Of a DNA stretch of 64,000 nucleotides, positions 48,801 to 57,496 are shown in pieces. The position numbers were made by a program, and so were the translations under genes. The first letter of the stretch is position 1. Each line of letters begins with the position of its first letter. Below the pieces are notes generated by a model. The model was not told where the DNA came from. It ran no database searches and worked only from the letters and a program-made list of their open reading frames with translations. Source of the stretch: Pseudorhodobacter sp. MZDSW-24AT (GTDB taxonomy: Bacteria; Pseudomonadota; Alphaproteobacteria; Rhodobacterales; Rhodobacteraceae); contig NZ_PGOI01000002.1 in NCBI RefSeq assembly GCF_002794355.1, forward strand, positions 248,001-312,000. Reading direction: 5' to 3'.

Positions 48801-49186
48801 CTCATCCGCACATCGGGCAATTCCAAAAGCGTGTGGCCGGTGCCTTGCATCAGGCGCAGATCTTCCAGCCGCAGGCGCGGGGTCCAGTCCGGGTCCAGCC
48901 GCACCTCGATTCCCCCCACCGACAAGGCCGCCCCCGGCAAGGCCGCGTCCAGCGCCGCATTGGCGCGGGTCTCGACCTCGGCCACCGTCCATGTCGGCAG
49001 ACGGATCGCCTTTCCGGTGATCGCCAGCACCCCCAAAAGCGACAAGGCCGACAGCACGACCAGCAGCATCAGCACCACCAGCCCCGCCCGGCCTGCCCGG
49101 CGCAAGCCAGCCTTGCGCGCGCGGGGGCGCTCTGCCTCCGCGTTCTCTGCCCGGCCCCTGTCCTCTTGCGCGGACTGTTGCGTCAT
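45806..49186 (-). CDS. Large AsmA/YhdP-like envelope protein, 1126 aa
   Basis: A very large protein with one N-terminal membrane anchor (about residues 30-58) and a long periplasmic part of repeating beta strands, ending in an AsmA-like C-terminal domain ([22 protein letters not shown]). An N-terminal DUF3971-type region follows the anchor. This architecture is that of YhdP, TamB and AsmA relatives, thought to form hydrophobic bridges that carry phospholipid to the outer membrane. It is divergent from bcp and followed by queA. Assignment to the YhdP subgroup is likely but not certain. Confidence 0.83.
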   Translation of the reverse strand: MTQQSAQEDRGRAENAEAERPRARKAGLRRAGRAGLVVLMLLVVLSALSLLGVLAITGKAIRLPTWTVAEVETRANAALDAALPGAALSVGGIEVRLDPDWTPRLRLEDLRLMQGTGHTLLELPDVRMSFDARAFLTERALRPASLRVIGGAVSLNRREDGSLDLQIGAGGTAPPITGLSMLLAEVDRALDLPVLSQLDVIEAEGASLTLTDARSRRTWTVGDGRITLENQADALAAEVGMSLVSGGAEPAQALVTLVRPKGQALVRVTAAVERVAAADIAAQTPVLAWLGVLEAPISGRISAEVNDDGLSALSAQMSLGAGVLQPDPAAAPIGFDGATLSLGYDPAQGRVVIGDVSVEGPTLRLKAAGHAYLLGEAGDILTGPLGRRLPGGFLGQVQISEVQLDPEGLFEAPLRFTGGAMDARLTLDPFRVEIGQVSLIEEAGRRLGLAGEVAAIPAGWQVALDLTLDAIAHDRLLQLWPKSAVPRTREWIGQNVAQGLLSNVKAALRVTPGADPKLALGYEFDGAEVRFLRTLPPIRNGRGRSTMEGTAYTLVLDGGTVEAPLGGEIDVAGSVFSVPDVLMRPPRAEIRLRTESALTAALSLLDLPPFGFMTKAGRTAELGEGRAVMDTRLSLPLARRVELKDVDYAVRGQILGLSSEALVPGKTITADGLTLTADPSGLRIEGPGRIGRVPFEVAFTQGFGPDQRGKSRVAGSVTLSQETVAEFGLGLPAGMVSGSGQAEVTIDLEKDKPGRLRLKSDLAGIGLRLPPVGWSKAAGASGALQVEAELGPVPQINRLVVRGGGLEAEGAVRLAAGGGLQEARFGSVRLNGWLTGGVTLTGRGAGRAPDITVTGGTVDLRRFDVPQGAGGGTGAAQAQGALELNLDRLVVSEGIVLTGFRGSFSQRGGLNGSFRGSVNGEAAVQGAVVPSRHGTAVRVQSADAGAALRAAGIFASARGGALDLQLTPRAQKGVYDGRAVIDRLRVRGASVLAELLSAISVVGLLEQLNGEGISFSTAEADFILTPEAIEVTRGSAMGASLGVSMAGVYATRSKQLALQGVVSPIYLVNGIGALLTRRGEGVFGFNYALRGTSDAPQVQVNPLSILTPGLFREIFRRPAPVLRQGN

Positions 49187-49314
49187 CGCGCCTGTGCCCT
49201 TCCGACCAAGTCCCGCCCCTTATGCCCAATTGTCACTTGGGCTTGCCTTTATCTTCGCGGATCGGCAACTAAAACGCAAAGGGTCGTGACCCCCCAAGGC
49301 AAGGAGCCGCTGAA

Positions 49315-49788
49315 ATGACCGCCCAGATCCCCGAGGTTGGAACCCCCGCACCCGATTTCACCCTGCCCCGCGACGGGGGGGACAGCGTCACGCTCTCTGC
49401 CTTCCGCCCCGGCAAGGTGGTGCTTTACTTCTACCCCAAGGACGACACCCCCGGTTGCACGCTCGAAGCGCAGGATTTCACCGCACGCGCGGCGGATTTT
49501 GCCGCCGCAGACACCACGGTGATCGGGATCAGTAAAGACAGCGTGAAAGCGCATGACAAATTCTGTAAGAAACACGGGCTCTCCGTCATTCTTGCCAGCG
49601 ACGAAGAAGGCCAGACCTGCGAGGATTACGGCGTCTGGGCAGAGAAAAGCATGTATGGCAAAACCTATATGGGCATCACCCGCGCCACGTTCCTGATCGA
49701 CGGCACAGGCAAGATCGCCCAAGTCTGGCCAAAGGTCAGCGTCAAGGGCCATGCCGATGAGGTGCTGGCCGCCGCACAGGCGCTCTGA
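49315..49788 (+). CDS. bcp: Thioredoxin-dependent peroxiredoxin, BCP/PrxQ type
   Basis: A 157-residue peroxiredoxin reducing hydrogen and organic peroxides. The peroxidatic Cys is C48 (DDTPGCTLEAQDF). The E. coli BCP resolving Cys five residues later is Gln53 here. A Cys at 84 (KFCKKHG) is in the place used by PrxQ enzymes with the resolving Cys in helix alpha-3, so the enzyme may be that subtype. AAGGAG precedes the ATG. The stop overlaps the start of the DUF455 gene (TGATG). It is divergent from the YhdP-like gene. Confidence 0.94.
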   Translation: MTAQIPEVGTPAPDFTLPRDGGDSVTLSAFRPGKVVLYFYPKDDTPGCTLEAQDFTARAADFAAADTTVIGISKDSVKAHDKFCKKHGLSVILASDEEGQTCEDYGVWAEKSMYGKTYMGITRATFLIDGTGKIAQVWPKVSVKGHADEVLAAAQAL

Positions 49789-50612
49789 TGCCACTCAGCC
49801 TTGCCGAACGCGCCGTTCAGGTGCTGACCACCGCCGATGGCCGTGCGAAATGCGCGCTGTCCCGCGCCCACGCGGCCGACTGGTTTGCCGCCCGCGCCGC
49901 TGGCACCCCGCTGCCGATCGGCAAGGCAACCCCACCGGATGCGCCCGCCCGGCCCGCGCGTCCCGAACTGCTCGACCCGCGCGATGTGCCCCGCCGCCGC
50001 CCGGGCTCACCCACCGGGCGCATCGCGCTGTTGCACGCGGTCGCCCATATCGAACTCAATGCCGTCGATCTGCACTGGGACATCATCGCCCGTTTCACCG
50101 ATCAACCGATGCCCTTGGGCTTTTACGATGATTGGGTGAAAGCGGCGGATGAAGAATCAAAGCACTTCAACCTGATGGCCGATTGCCTCGAAGCGCTGGG
50201 CAGCCATTATGGTGCCATGCCCGCCCATGCGGGCATGTGGCGCGCCGCCGCCGACACCGCCGCCGATCTGCATGGCCGTCTTGCGGTGGTGCCCATGGTG
50301 CTCGAAGCCCGCGGCCTTGATGTCACCCCCGGCATGATCGACCTGTTCCGCAAGGCGGGGGAATCGGGCCCGGTTGAGGCGCTCGAGGTGATCTATGCCG
50401 AAGAAGTCGGCCATGTCGCCTATGGCTCGAAATGGTTCAACTGGCTGTGCGGGCGCGATGGCAGCGATCCGAAAGAGGTGTTTCACCGGTTGGTGCGCCA
50501 TTACTTCCACGGCACCCTGAAGCCGCCGTTCAATGAAGAAAAGCGCGCCGATGCCGGTCTGCCCCCCGATTTCTACTGGCCTCTCACCGAAGACCAAGAC
50601 AGCGTGGCTTGA
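49788..50612 (+). CDS. DUF455 ferritin-like protein
   Basis: A 274-residue protein of DUF455, a ferritin-like family distantly related to the diiron tRNA hydroxylase MiaE. Possible metal ligands sit in AVAHIELNAVDLHWD, AADEESKHF and EVIYAEEVGHVAYG (paired ExxH patterns), so a diiron site looks intact. A proline-rich linker precedes the four-helix part. It is translationally coupled to bcp (TGATG overlap), which suggests a link to peroxide or iron handling; this is inference. Function unproven. Confidence 0.85.
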   Translation: MPLSLAERAVQVLTTADGRAKCALSRAHAADWFAARAAGTPLPIGKATPPDAPARPARPELLDPRDVPRRRPGSPTGRIALLHAVAHIELNAVDLHWDIIARFTDQPMPLGFYDDWVKAADEESKHFNLMADCLEALGSHYGAMPAHAGMWRAAADTAADLHGRLAVVPMVLEARGLDVTPGMIDLFRKAGESGPVEALEVIYAEEVGHVAYGSKWFNWLCGRDGSDPKEVFHRLVRHYFHGTLKPPFNEEKRADAGLPPDFYWPLTEDQDSVA

Positions 50613-50795
50613 AGACAACCGCGCGCCATCGGCGGGAACTCGCCGATTCCCTCCTCCAACTGGCAGGTTCCGGGCAGTGGAGAGTCAAATTTGTTGCGAG
50701 AGTGTAAACAGCCCTCTAATCAAAGGGGGCTTGATGCCCCGGGTGGGGCGCCCTTGCATTCGCCCTTCCCGAAGGTCACGAACGGAACACCAGCA

Positions 50796-52136
50796 GTGCT
50801 CACGCGACTTACCTATCGCATCAATCTTGGACTTGAACGGTATTTTCCCGAACAACGTCTGTTCCTCAAATCCGACACCGAAACCCGTTTCATCCGGCTC
50901 CGTCCTGTCACGCAGGCGGTGGCCGTTGCAGGCGGGACTGTCGTGCTCGGGTGGACGATCCTTGCCACCTCCATCATCTTGATGGATTCGATCAGCGCCG
51001 GTTCCGGCCGCGATCAGGCCCTGCGTCAGCAGGCCCTTTACGAACAGCGCCTCAACGCGCTCAGCCAAGACCGCGACGCCCGCGCCGACGAAGCGGCCGG
51101 CGCGCAGGAACGCTTCAACCTCGCGCTGACCCAAGTGGCCGAAATGCAGGCCCGCCTGCTCGCCTCCGAAGACAGTCGGCGCGAGTTGGAAACCGGGATC
51201 GACGTGATTCAGAACACGCTGCGCCGCACCATCAAGGAACGCGACGAAGCCCGCGCCCAAGCTGAAGCGGCCGGTGTGATGGTGGTGGCCGAGAACGGCG
51301 TCACCAAAACGGATGCAGGCCGGGCCAAGGATGCGCTGGCCACCGTCGACATCCTCGCCGATGCGCTCACCGCCACCGCGCAGCAGCGCGATCTGATGCA
51401 AGGGGCGGCCGAGAAATCCGCCGAACGCGTCGAAACCATTCTCGCCGAAAAGCGCGCGCTGCAAAACCGCAACAACGAGATTTTCGCCAAGCTGGAAGAG
51501 GCGGTCAGCGTCTCGATGGAACCGCTCGACAAGATGTTCCGGGCCGCGGGCATGTCGCCTGATGATCTGCTCAGCCAAGTGCGCCGGGGCTATTCGGGCC
51601 AAGGCGGCCCGCTGACGCCCCTGACCCTCTCCACCAAAGGCTCGGTCTCCAACGCCGATGAACAGCGCGCGAATGCCATCCTGCAAGGGCTGGATCGGAT
51701 GAACCTCTATCGTCTGGCCGCGTTCAAAGCCCCCTTCGCCATGCCCGTCAAAGGCAACTTCCGCTGGACCAGCGGCTTTGGCACCCGCAACGATCCCAAA
51801 GGCATGGGCCGCCGGATGCATGAAGGCACCGATATGGCCGGGCCGCATGGCATGCCGATCTATTCCACCGCCGATGGCGTCGTCACTTTCGCGGGCTGGT
51901 CCTCGGGTTATGGCCGTCTGGTCAAGATCCGGCACGAGTTCGGGATCGAGACCCGCTACGCTCACATGTCAGCGATCGACGTCAAGGTTGGCGATAGGGT
52001 ATCGCGCGGCGAAAAGATCGGTGGTATGGGCAACACGGGACGGTCCACCGGGACCCACCTCCATTACGAAATCCGCATCGGCGGCAGAGCCGTGAATCCG
52101 ATGACCTTCATAAAGGCAGCGAACCATGTTTTCTAA
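50796..52136 (+). CDS. M23 family metallopeptidase with coiled coil
   Basis: A 446-residue inner-membrane-anchored peptidoglycan endopeptidase. A cytoplasmic segment of about 40 residues, a membrane helix (41-63), a coiled coil (about 75-235) and a LytM domain (from 313) follow in order. Zinc ligands H342, D346 and H423 are present, with H390 and H421 as catalytic residues, so it looks active. The GTG at 50796 is chosen because GGAA is upstream and the family start LTRLTYRINLGLERYFPEQ follows. It overlaps the bactofilin start by 11 nt, the pairing of LmdC-type enzymes with bactofilin in alphaproteobacteria. Confidence 0.9.
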   Translation: MLTRLTYRINLGLERYFPEQRLFLKSDTETRFIRLRPVTQAVAVAGGTVVLGWTILATSIILMDSISAGSGRDQALRQQALYEQRLNALSQDRDARADEAAGAQERFNLALTQVAEMQARLLASEDSRRELETGIDVIQNTLRRTIKERDEARAQAEAAGVMVVAENGVTKTDAGRAKDALATVDILADALTATAQQRDLMQGAAEKSAERVETILAEKRALQNRNNEIFAKLEEAVSVSMEPLDKMFRAAGMSPDDLLSQVRRGYSGQGGPLTPLTLSTKGSVSNADEQRANAILQGLDRMNLYRLAAFKAPFAMPVKGNFRWTSGFGTRNDPKGMGRRMHEGTDMAGPHGMPIYSTADGVVTFAGWSSGYGRLVKIRHEFGIETRYAHMSAIDVKVGDRVSRGEKIGGMGNTGRSTGTHLHYEIRIGGRAVNPMTFIKAANHVF

Positions 52137-52650
52137 GAGCCGAATCAACGAACCCGGGCCAAAGGCAGACGACAAGTCCAAGGCCCCCGAAACCCAGGCC
52201 ACGAAACCGAACATGGACTTCACGCCGTCGGCCCCCAAGGGCAAAGTTTCTGCATCTGTCCTCTCCTCCGATCTGACGATCGTGGGCAATCTGCGCACCA
52301 CGGGCGACATTCAGGTCGAAGGCACGGTCGAGGGCGATATCCGCGCCCATCTCTTGACCGTGGGCGAAAGCGCGACCATTCGCGGCGAGATCGTCGCCGA
52401 TGACATCGTGGTCAATGGCCGTGTGATCGGCCGCGTGCGCGGCCTCAAGGTCCGCCTGACCGCCACCGCGCGGGTCGAGGGGGACATCATCCACAAGACC
52501 ATCGCGATCGAGTCCGGCGCCCATTTCGAAGGCTCGGTGCAGCGTCAGGAAGACCCGCTGGCCCAAGGCCGCATCGCGGCCCCAACGGCGCAGGCTCAAC
52601 TGGCCCCGCCCACCGGCGCCCCGGCGCAAAAGCCCGGCGACGGCGTCTAA
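52126..52650 (+). CDS. Bactofilin
   Basis: A 174-residue bactofilin, a cytoskeletal protein that polymerises without nucleotides. The beta-helix core covers about residues 42-140 (SVLSSDLTIVGNLRTTGDIQVEG, GRVIGRVRGLKVRLTA, GDIIHKTIAIESGAHFEG), between a polar N-terminal tail and an Ala/Pro/Gln-rich C-terminal tail. The start codon lies inside the 3' end of the M23 peptidase gene, so the two are made together and probably work together, the bactofilin positioning the peptidase for local cell-wall remodelling. A terminator follows. Confidence 0.94.
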   Translation: MFSKSRINEPGPKADDKSKAPETQATKPNMDFTPSAPKGKVSASVLSSDLTIVGNLRTTGDIQVEGTVEGDIRAHLLTVGESATIRGEIVADDIVVNGRVIGRVRGLKVRLTATARVEGDIIHKTIAIESGAHFEGSVQRQEDPLAQGRIAAPTAQAQLAPPTGAPAQKPGDGV

Positions 52651-52676
52651 GCTCGGTCCGGTTTCCCACCATCAAG

Positions 52677-52702
52677 GCGCGCCCCACCGGGCGCGCTTTT
52701 TT
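52677..52702 (+). terminator. Terminator of M23-bactofilin operon
   Basis: An 8-bp stem GCGCGCCC/GGGCGCGC (52677-52684 with 52689-52696) with a 4-nt loop, followed by six T. Confidence 0.9.
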
Positions 52703-52714
52703 CATGGCGCCGCG

Positions 52715-53509
52715 TCACGCCTCAAAGGCCAGCGCCCGCCGATACAAATGCCAGCTCGCGTGGCCCAGCACCGGCAGCACCACAAACAAACCCAGAAACC
52801 CCAGCGCCATCCCGGCGAAAAGCAAGCCAGCGATCAGCGCCGCCCAAATCAGCATCGGGCCGGGGTTGGTTGTCACCACCGCGAAACTGGTGATCATCGC
52901 GCTGATGAAATCCACCTCCCGGTCCAGCAGATAGGGCAGGCTCACCACCGTCAGCGCGAAAAGCGTGCCCGCGAATCCCGCGCCCACCAAAGTGCCCACC
53001 GCCAGCATCATCATCCCCTCCACCGTCTGAAACACGGCAAGGCTGGTGCTGATATTGGTCATGGTGGCATGGCCCAGAAACACCGCGAAAATCATATGGC
53101 CAAGGAAGTTCCAGAACAGGAAGAACACCACCACCACCGCCGCCATCGACGGGATCTGCCGGTCCTTCTGGCGAAAGATCACCCCTGCCACGCCGGTCAG
53201 GCTCAACCGCTCGCCCGCCTCCAGCCGCCGCGAGACTTCATAAAAGCCGCAGGCGATGAACGGGCCCAGAATCGGAAAGCCGGCGCCCGCGATGATGGTC
53301 CACCACACCTGCCCCTTGGCCAGCAGCGCCCAAGTGATCAACCAACCCGCCGCCACATAGACCGAGGCAAAGGCCAGCCCATAAAGCGGCGCTGTCCGAA
53401 AATCCCGCCAGCCCGCCGCCAGCGCGGCGCGCAGATCCGACAGATCCAGTTCCAGAATGTCCGAGGCCGGGTTGGCCCCCGGATGCGATGATGCCGCGTC
53501 GCTCTTCAT
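52715..53509 (-). CDS. DUF2189 integral membrane protein
   Basis: A 264-residue inner-membrane protein of DUF2189, with six predicted helices after a 30-residue polar start (SDILELDLSDLRAALAAGWRDF). Features are GFPILGPFIACGFYEVSRRLEAGE near residue 84 and a Met-rich TVEGMMMLAVGTLVGAG helix. Function unknown; in other genomes such genes lie near respiratory or lipid genes. ATG at 53509 follows GGGAGGGGC, preferred over the frame opening at 53530. It is convergent with the bactofilin operon. Confidence 0.88.
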   Translation of the reverse strand: MKSDAASSHPGANPASDILELDLSDLRAALAAGWRDFRTAPLYGLAFASVYVAAGWLITWALLAKGQVWWTIIAGAGFPILGPFIACGFYEVSRRLEAGERLSLTGVAGVIFRQKDRQIPSMAAVVVVFFLFWNFLGHMIFAVFLGHATMTNISTSLAVFQTVEGMMMLAVGTLVGAGFAGTLFALTVVSLPYLLDREVDFISAMITSFAVVTTNPGPMLIWAALIAGLLFAGMALGFLGLFVVLPVLGHASWHLYRRALAFEA

Positions 53510-53591
53510 AGCCCCTCCCGCTTTGCGCAAAGGCTAAGCGGAAAGGCCGCAGGGCTCAAAGATGTATTTCAGGCAAAGGACAGGCTGCCGA

Positions 53592-54716
53592 TCACTCGGC
53601 ATTCGCCTCGGCGCGGCTCTTGCCCGCCACGTCCAGCGCCAGCGTCGCCGCCATGAACTGGTCCAGATCCCCGTCCAGCACGCCTTGGGTGTCACTGGTT
53701 TCCACGCTGGTGCGCAGATCCTTGACCATCTGATAGGGCTGCAAGACATAAGACCGGATCTGGTTGCCCCAGCCCGCCTCGCCCTTGTTGTCATAGGCGG
53801 CGTTGATCGCGGCGTTCCGCTTGTCCAACTCCATCTGATACAGCCGCGATTTCAGCGCATTCATCGCGATTTCGCGGTTCTGGTGCTGCGACTTCATCGA
53901 ACTGGTGACCACGATCCCAGTCGGCAAGTGCGTGATCCGCACCGCCGAGTCGGTGGTGTTGACGTGCTGCCCCCCCGCACCCGACGACCGATAGGTGTCA
54001 ATCCGGATCTCATTGTCCGGGACCACGATCTCGATATTGTCGTCGATCACCGGATAGACCCAGACCGAGGAAAACGACGTGTGCCGCCGTGCTGCCGAGT
54101 CATAGGGCGAAATCCGCACCAAACGGTGCACGCCCGATTCCGACTTCAGCCAGCCATAGGCATTGTGCCCGGTGATCTTGTAAGACACCGACCGGATGCC
54201 CGCCTCTTCCCCGGCGGTTTCCGATTGCATCTCCACCTTGTAGCCCTTTTTCTCGGCCCACCGCACATACATGCGCGCCAGCATGCTGGCCCAATCGCAG
54301 GATTCCGTGCCACCGGCCCCGGCGTTCACCTCAAGGAAGGTGTCATTGCTGTCGGCCTCGCCATCCAGCAGCGCCTCCAGCTCCTTTTCGGCGGCCAGCT
54401 TGGTCAGGTCGCGCAAAGCGCCTTCGGCCTCGGTCACGATCTCGGCGTCGCCTTCGGCTTCGCCCATCTCGATCAGCTCCACATTGTCGCGCAGACCCCG
54501 CTCGATCAGCTCATAGGTGGAAATCGCCTCCATCAGCGCCTGACGCTCTTTCATAAGCTTCTGCGCCTTGGCGGGATCATTCCACAGATTGGGGTCTTCG
54601 ATCATCGCATTGAATTCTTCCAGCCGATGCGACGCGGTTTCCCGGTCCATCCGCTGACCCAGAAGTTTCAGCGATTTTTCAATTGCGGCAACATTGTTCT
54701 GCGTCTCGGCGCGCAT
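53592..54716 (-). CDS. prfB: Peptide chain release factor 2
   Basis: A 374-residue RF2, which ends translation at UGA and UAA. The GGQ loop is at 248-250 (SSGAGGQHVNTTD), and the anticodon-like tripeptide is SPY at 203-205 where E. coli has SPF. The reading frame is continuous, with no in-frame stop or CTTTGA slip site near codon 25, so the programmed frameshift that controls RF2 in E. coli is absent. Upstream lies mrcA on the same strand (95 nt). DUF2189 follows. Confidence 0.96.
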   Translation of the reverse strand: MRAETQNNVAAIEKSLKLLGQRMDRETASHRLEEFNAMIEDPNLWNDPAKAQKLMKERQALMEAISTYELIERGLRDNVELIEMGEAEGDAEIVTEAEGALRDLTKLAAEKELEALLDGEADSNDTFLEVNAGAGGTESCDWASMLARMYVRWAEKKGYKVEMQSETAGEEAGIRSVSYKITGHNAYGWLKSESGVHRLVRISPYDSAARRHTSFSSVWVYPVIDDNIEIVVPDNEIRIDTYRSSGAGGQHVNTTDSAVRITHLPTGIVVTSSMKSQHQNREIAMNALKSRLYQMELDKRNAAINAAYDNKGEAGWGNQIRSYVLQPYQMVKDLRTSVETSDTQGVLDGDLDQFMAATLALDVAGKSRAEANAE

Positions 54717-54811
54717 GGCTCTTTATCCTTCGGGCTGCTGCCCGGCACATAGCGAAAAGGCGGCCGCGCGGCAAGGGTGCGCCCCCGCCCCGCGCCCGCC
54801 TTGCGCAAGGG

Positions 54812-57403
54812 TTAATACAATCCGCCCGAACTGAGCGTGCCAAAATCAGCCTTCGACGGCACCGAAACCCGCTCCCCCGTGGCCGTGGTCACCGTAGCCG
54901 AGCTGCCGCCCCGGTCTGTCTCGCCATAGGCGAACAGCGGCAGATTGCCCCCCATCTGGAAGCCCCCGTCCACCATCGCGCCCAAGCCAAAGATCGGCTC
55001 TTCGCCTTCCCGGAAATATTCCGCCACCACATTGTCCCCGGTGGCGCCATCCGGCAAACGTGCGCCGCTGAACCGGTCGATGTTGATGAAATAGCCGCCC
55101 GGCGGCACCTTGAACTTGGCGCCCCCATATTGCTTGATCGCGCTGCGCATGAACTCCTCGAACACCGGGCCACAAAAGCCACCGCCCGAAGCGCCGTTCA
55201 TCGTGCGCGGCTGGTCATAGCCGATGTAGCAGCCCGCCACGATATTGCTGGTATAGCCCACGAACCACACATCCTTGTTGTCATTGGTGGTCCCGGTCTT
55301 GCCCGCCACCGGCACCGGCAGGTTGATTCCCCGCGCCGTGCCGCGCTGCACCACGCCTTCCATCATGGATGTCAGCTGATAGGCCGTGATCGCATCCATC
55401 ACCCGCTCGCGCTGCGAGGTCACCCGCAGCCCGGCGCCCGGGTTCAGGCTGGCCGATTGGCAATCCTCGCAGATCCGCTGGTCATGCCGATAGACGGTGC
55501 GGCCAAAGCGGTCTTGCACCCGGTCCACCAGCGTGGGCTCCACCCGCTCGCCACCATTGGCGAACATCGCATAGGCCGCCACCATCTTGAACAGCGTGGT
55601 TTCCTGCGCGCCCAGCGAATTGGCCAGAAACGCGGGCAAGCGGTCATAAACGCCGAAGCGCTCGGCATAGCTTGCCACCGTGTCCATGCCGATCTCTTCC
55701 GCGATCCGCACCGTCATCAGGTTGCGCGACTGTTCAATCCCGGTGCGAATGGTCGTCGGCCCGTAGAAACGGTTCGACGCGTTCTTTGGCCGCCACAGCC
55801 CCTGCGGCGTGTTCACCTCGATCGGCGCGTCCACCACGATGGTCGCCGGGGTAAAGCCGCTGTCCAAGGCCGCTGCGTAGACAAAGGGCTTGAAGCTCGA
55901 ACCGGGCTGCCGCGCGGCTTGCGTGGCGCGGTTGAACACCGAATCCTGATAGCTGAAACCGCCCTGCATCGCGATCACCCGGCCGGTGAACACGTCCATC
56001 GCCATAAAGCCGCCCTGCACCTCGGGCACCTGCCGCAAGGACCAGCGCACAAAGCTGCCATCGCTGTCCTTGGTCACCGCACGCACCAGCACCACGTCGC
56101 CCACGTCCACCAGATCACTGGCGCGGCTTGCCTTCGGCCCCAGCCGCCCGTTCTCCAGCCGCTTGCGCGCCCAAGTCACATCCTCTGCCGGGATGAAATG
56201 CCCGTCCTCATCCTCGGGCTGCCCCTCGATCCCGATCCGGGCCGACCGCTCGCCTGTTTCCAGCACCACCGCCGGGAACCAGCCTTCCACGTCGCGCGGC
56301 ACCTCCACTTCGGCCAATGCGGCGCGCCACGCCTCTTCGCTGCCCAGCTGATCGGCCGGAATGGTCTTGCCGGTGCCGCGCCACACGCCTTGCCCCCGGT
56401 CATAGCGCTCCAGCCCCCGGCGCAGCGCACGGGCGGCATCTTCCTGCAAATCGGGGTCTACCGTCGCGCGGATCGACAGACCGCCGCCAAAGAACTCCTC
56501 CTCGCCAAAACTGCCCGAAAGCTGGCGCCGGATTTCGTCGGTAAAGTAATCACGCGGCGGCAGCGCCTCGCGGAAGGCCGGGAAATCACCGTTCTGAACC
56601 GACCGCAGCGGCAACTGCCGCTCGGCCTCATAGGTCGCCTCGTCGATATAACCGTTCTGCCACATCTCGCGCAGCACATAATTCCGCCGCTGCGTCACCC
56701 GCTCCTTGGCGCGCACGGGGTGATATTGGCTCGGGGCCTGAGGCATCGCCGCCAGCATCGCCGCCTCATGCGGCGCCAGATCGGTCAAGGGCTTGTTGAA
56801 ATAGGTCTGCGCCGCAGCCGCCACCCCATAGCTGTTCTGCCCAAGGAAAATCTCGTTCATATACAGCTCAAGGATCTTGTCCTTGCTCAGCGTCTCTTCC
56901 AAGCGGCTCGCAAGGATCAATTCCTTGATCTTGCGCTCACCGGTCTTGTCGCTCGAGAGCAGGAAGTTCTTCATCACCTGCTGGGTGATGGTCGACGCCC
57001 CGCGCAGGTTTTCACCCCGGCTCACCACCGCATCGCGGAAAGCCGAAGCCATGCCCGTCACATCATAGCCGCCATGCGTGTAAAAATTCTTGTCCTCGGC
57101 ACTGATGAACGCCTGCTTCACCAGATCGGGGATCTCTTCCACCGGCACGAACAACCGCCGCTCCTTGGCGAATTCGTCGATGATCTGGCCTTCCACCGAA
57201 TAGATTCGGCTGATCGTGGGCGGCGTATACTGCGCAAGGCGCTCATGGCTCGGCAAGTCTCGGGAATACATATAGAAAATCGCACCCACCGACAGGGCTG
57301 CAAACAGCACCCCCATCGTGATCAGCGTGAATATTCCACCGAAGAACGAGCCTATGAAGCGGACCAACCGACAACTCCCGAAGTTTATGCGCGCCTTATA
57401 CAT
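54812..57403 (-). CDS. mrcA: Class A penicillin-binding protein 1A
   Basis: An 863-residue bifunctional peptidoglycan synthase. A membrane anchor (about 15-47) is followed by a GT51 transglycosylase (catalytic E103 in SAEDKNFYTHGGYD; GASTITQQVMKN), an OB-type region, and a transpeptidase with SxxK in PGSSFKPF, SxN-like EQSRNLMT and KTGTTNDNKD. All catalytic motifs are intact. It is probably co-transcribed with the amidase upstream (93-nt gap), linking synthesis and hydrolysis of the wall. The start ATG at 57403 has only a weak ribosome site. Confidence 0.96.
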   Translation of the reverse strand: MYKARINFGSCRLVRFIGSFFGGIFTLITMGVLFAALSVGAIFYMYSRDLPSHERLAQYTPPTISRIYSVEGQIIDEFAKERRLFVPVEEIPDLVKQAFISAEDKNFYTHGGYDVTGMASAFRDAVVSRGENLRGASTITQQVMKNFLLSSDKTGERKIKELILASRLEETLSKDKILELYMNEIFLGQNSYGVAAAAQTYFNKPLTDLAPHEAAMLAAMPQAPSQYHPVRAKERVTQRRNYVLREMWQNGYIDEATYEAERQLPLRSVQNGDFPAFREALPPRDYFTDEIRRQLSGSFGEEEFFGGGLSIRATVDPDLQEDAARALRRGLERYDRGQGVWRGTGKTIPADQLGSEEAWRAALAEVEVPRDVEGWFPAVVLETGERSARIGIEGQPEDEDGHFIPAEDVTWARKRLENGRLGPKASRASDLVDVGDVVLVRAVTKDSDGSFVRWSLRQVPEVQGGFMAMDVFTGRVIAMQGGFSYQDSVFNRATQAARQPGSSFKPFVYAAALDSGFTPATIVVDAPIEVNTPQGLWRPKNASNRFYGPTTIRTGIEQSRNLMTVRIAEEIGMDTVASYAERFGVYDRLPAFLANSLGAQETTLFKMVAAYAMFANGGERVEPTLVDRVQDRFGRTVYRHDQRICEDCQSASLNPGAGLRVTSQRERVMDAITAYQLTSMMEGVVQRGTARGINLPVPVAGKTGTTNDNKDVWFVGYTSNIVAGCYIGYDQPRTMNGASGGGFCGPVFEEFMRSAIKQYGGAKFKVPPGGYFINIDRFSGARLPDGATGDNVVAEYFREGEEPIFGLGAMVDGGFQMGGNLPLFAYGETDRGGSSATVTTATGERVSVPSKADFGTLSSGGLY

Positions 57404-57496
57404 GCCAGGCGGCTTCGGGTCAAAACGAACGCCGGGGCACGGGCGTTCCCTCGCGCAATCGTCACCCCGGCCCGCGCCTCGGGTCCAAGGCCACCG

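Noticed and set aside
47084..49318. A 744-codon plus-strand frame over the YhdP-like gene
   Set aside because: Antisense shadow with low-complexity basic composition; the minus-strand protein has a membrane anchor and a recognised C-terminal domain.
53592..54716. Programmed frameshift in prfB
   Set aside because: No in-frame TGA or slippery CTTTGA near codon 25; the frame is continuous.
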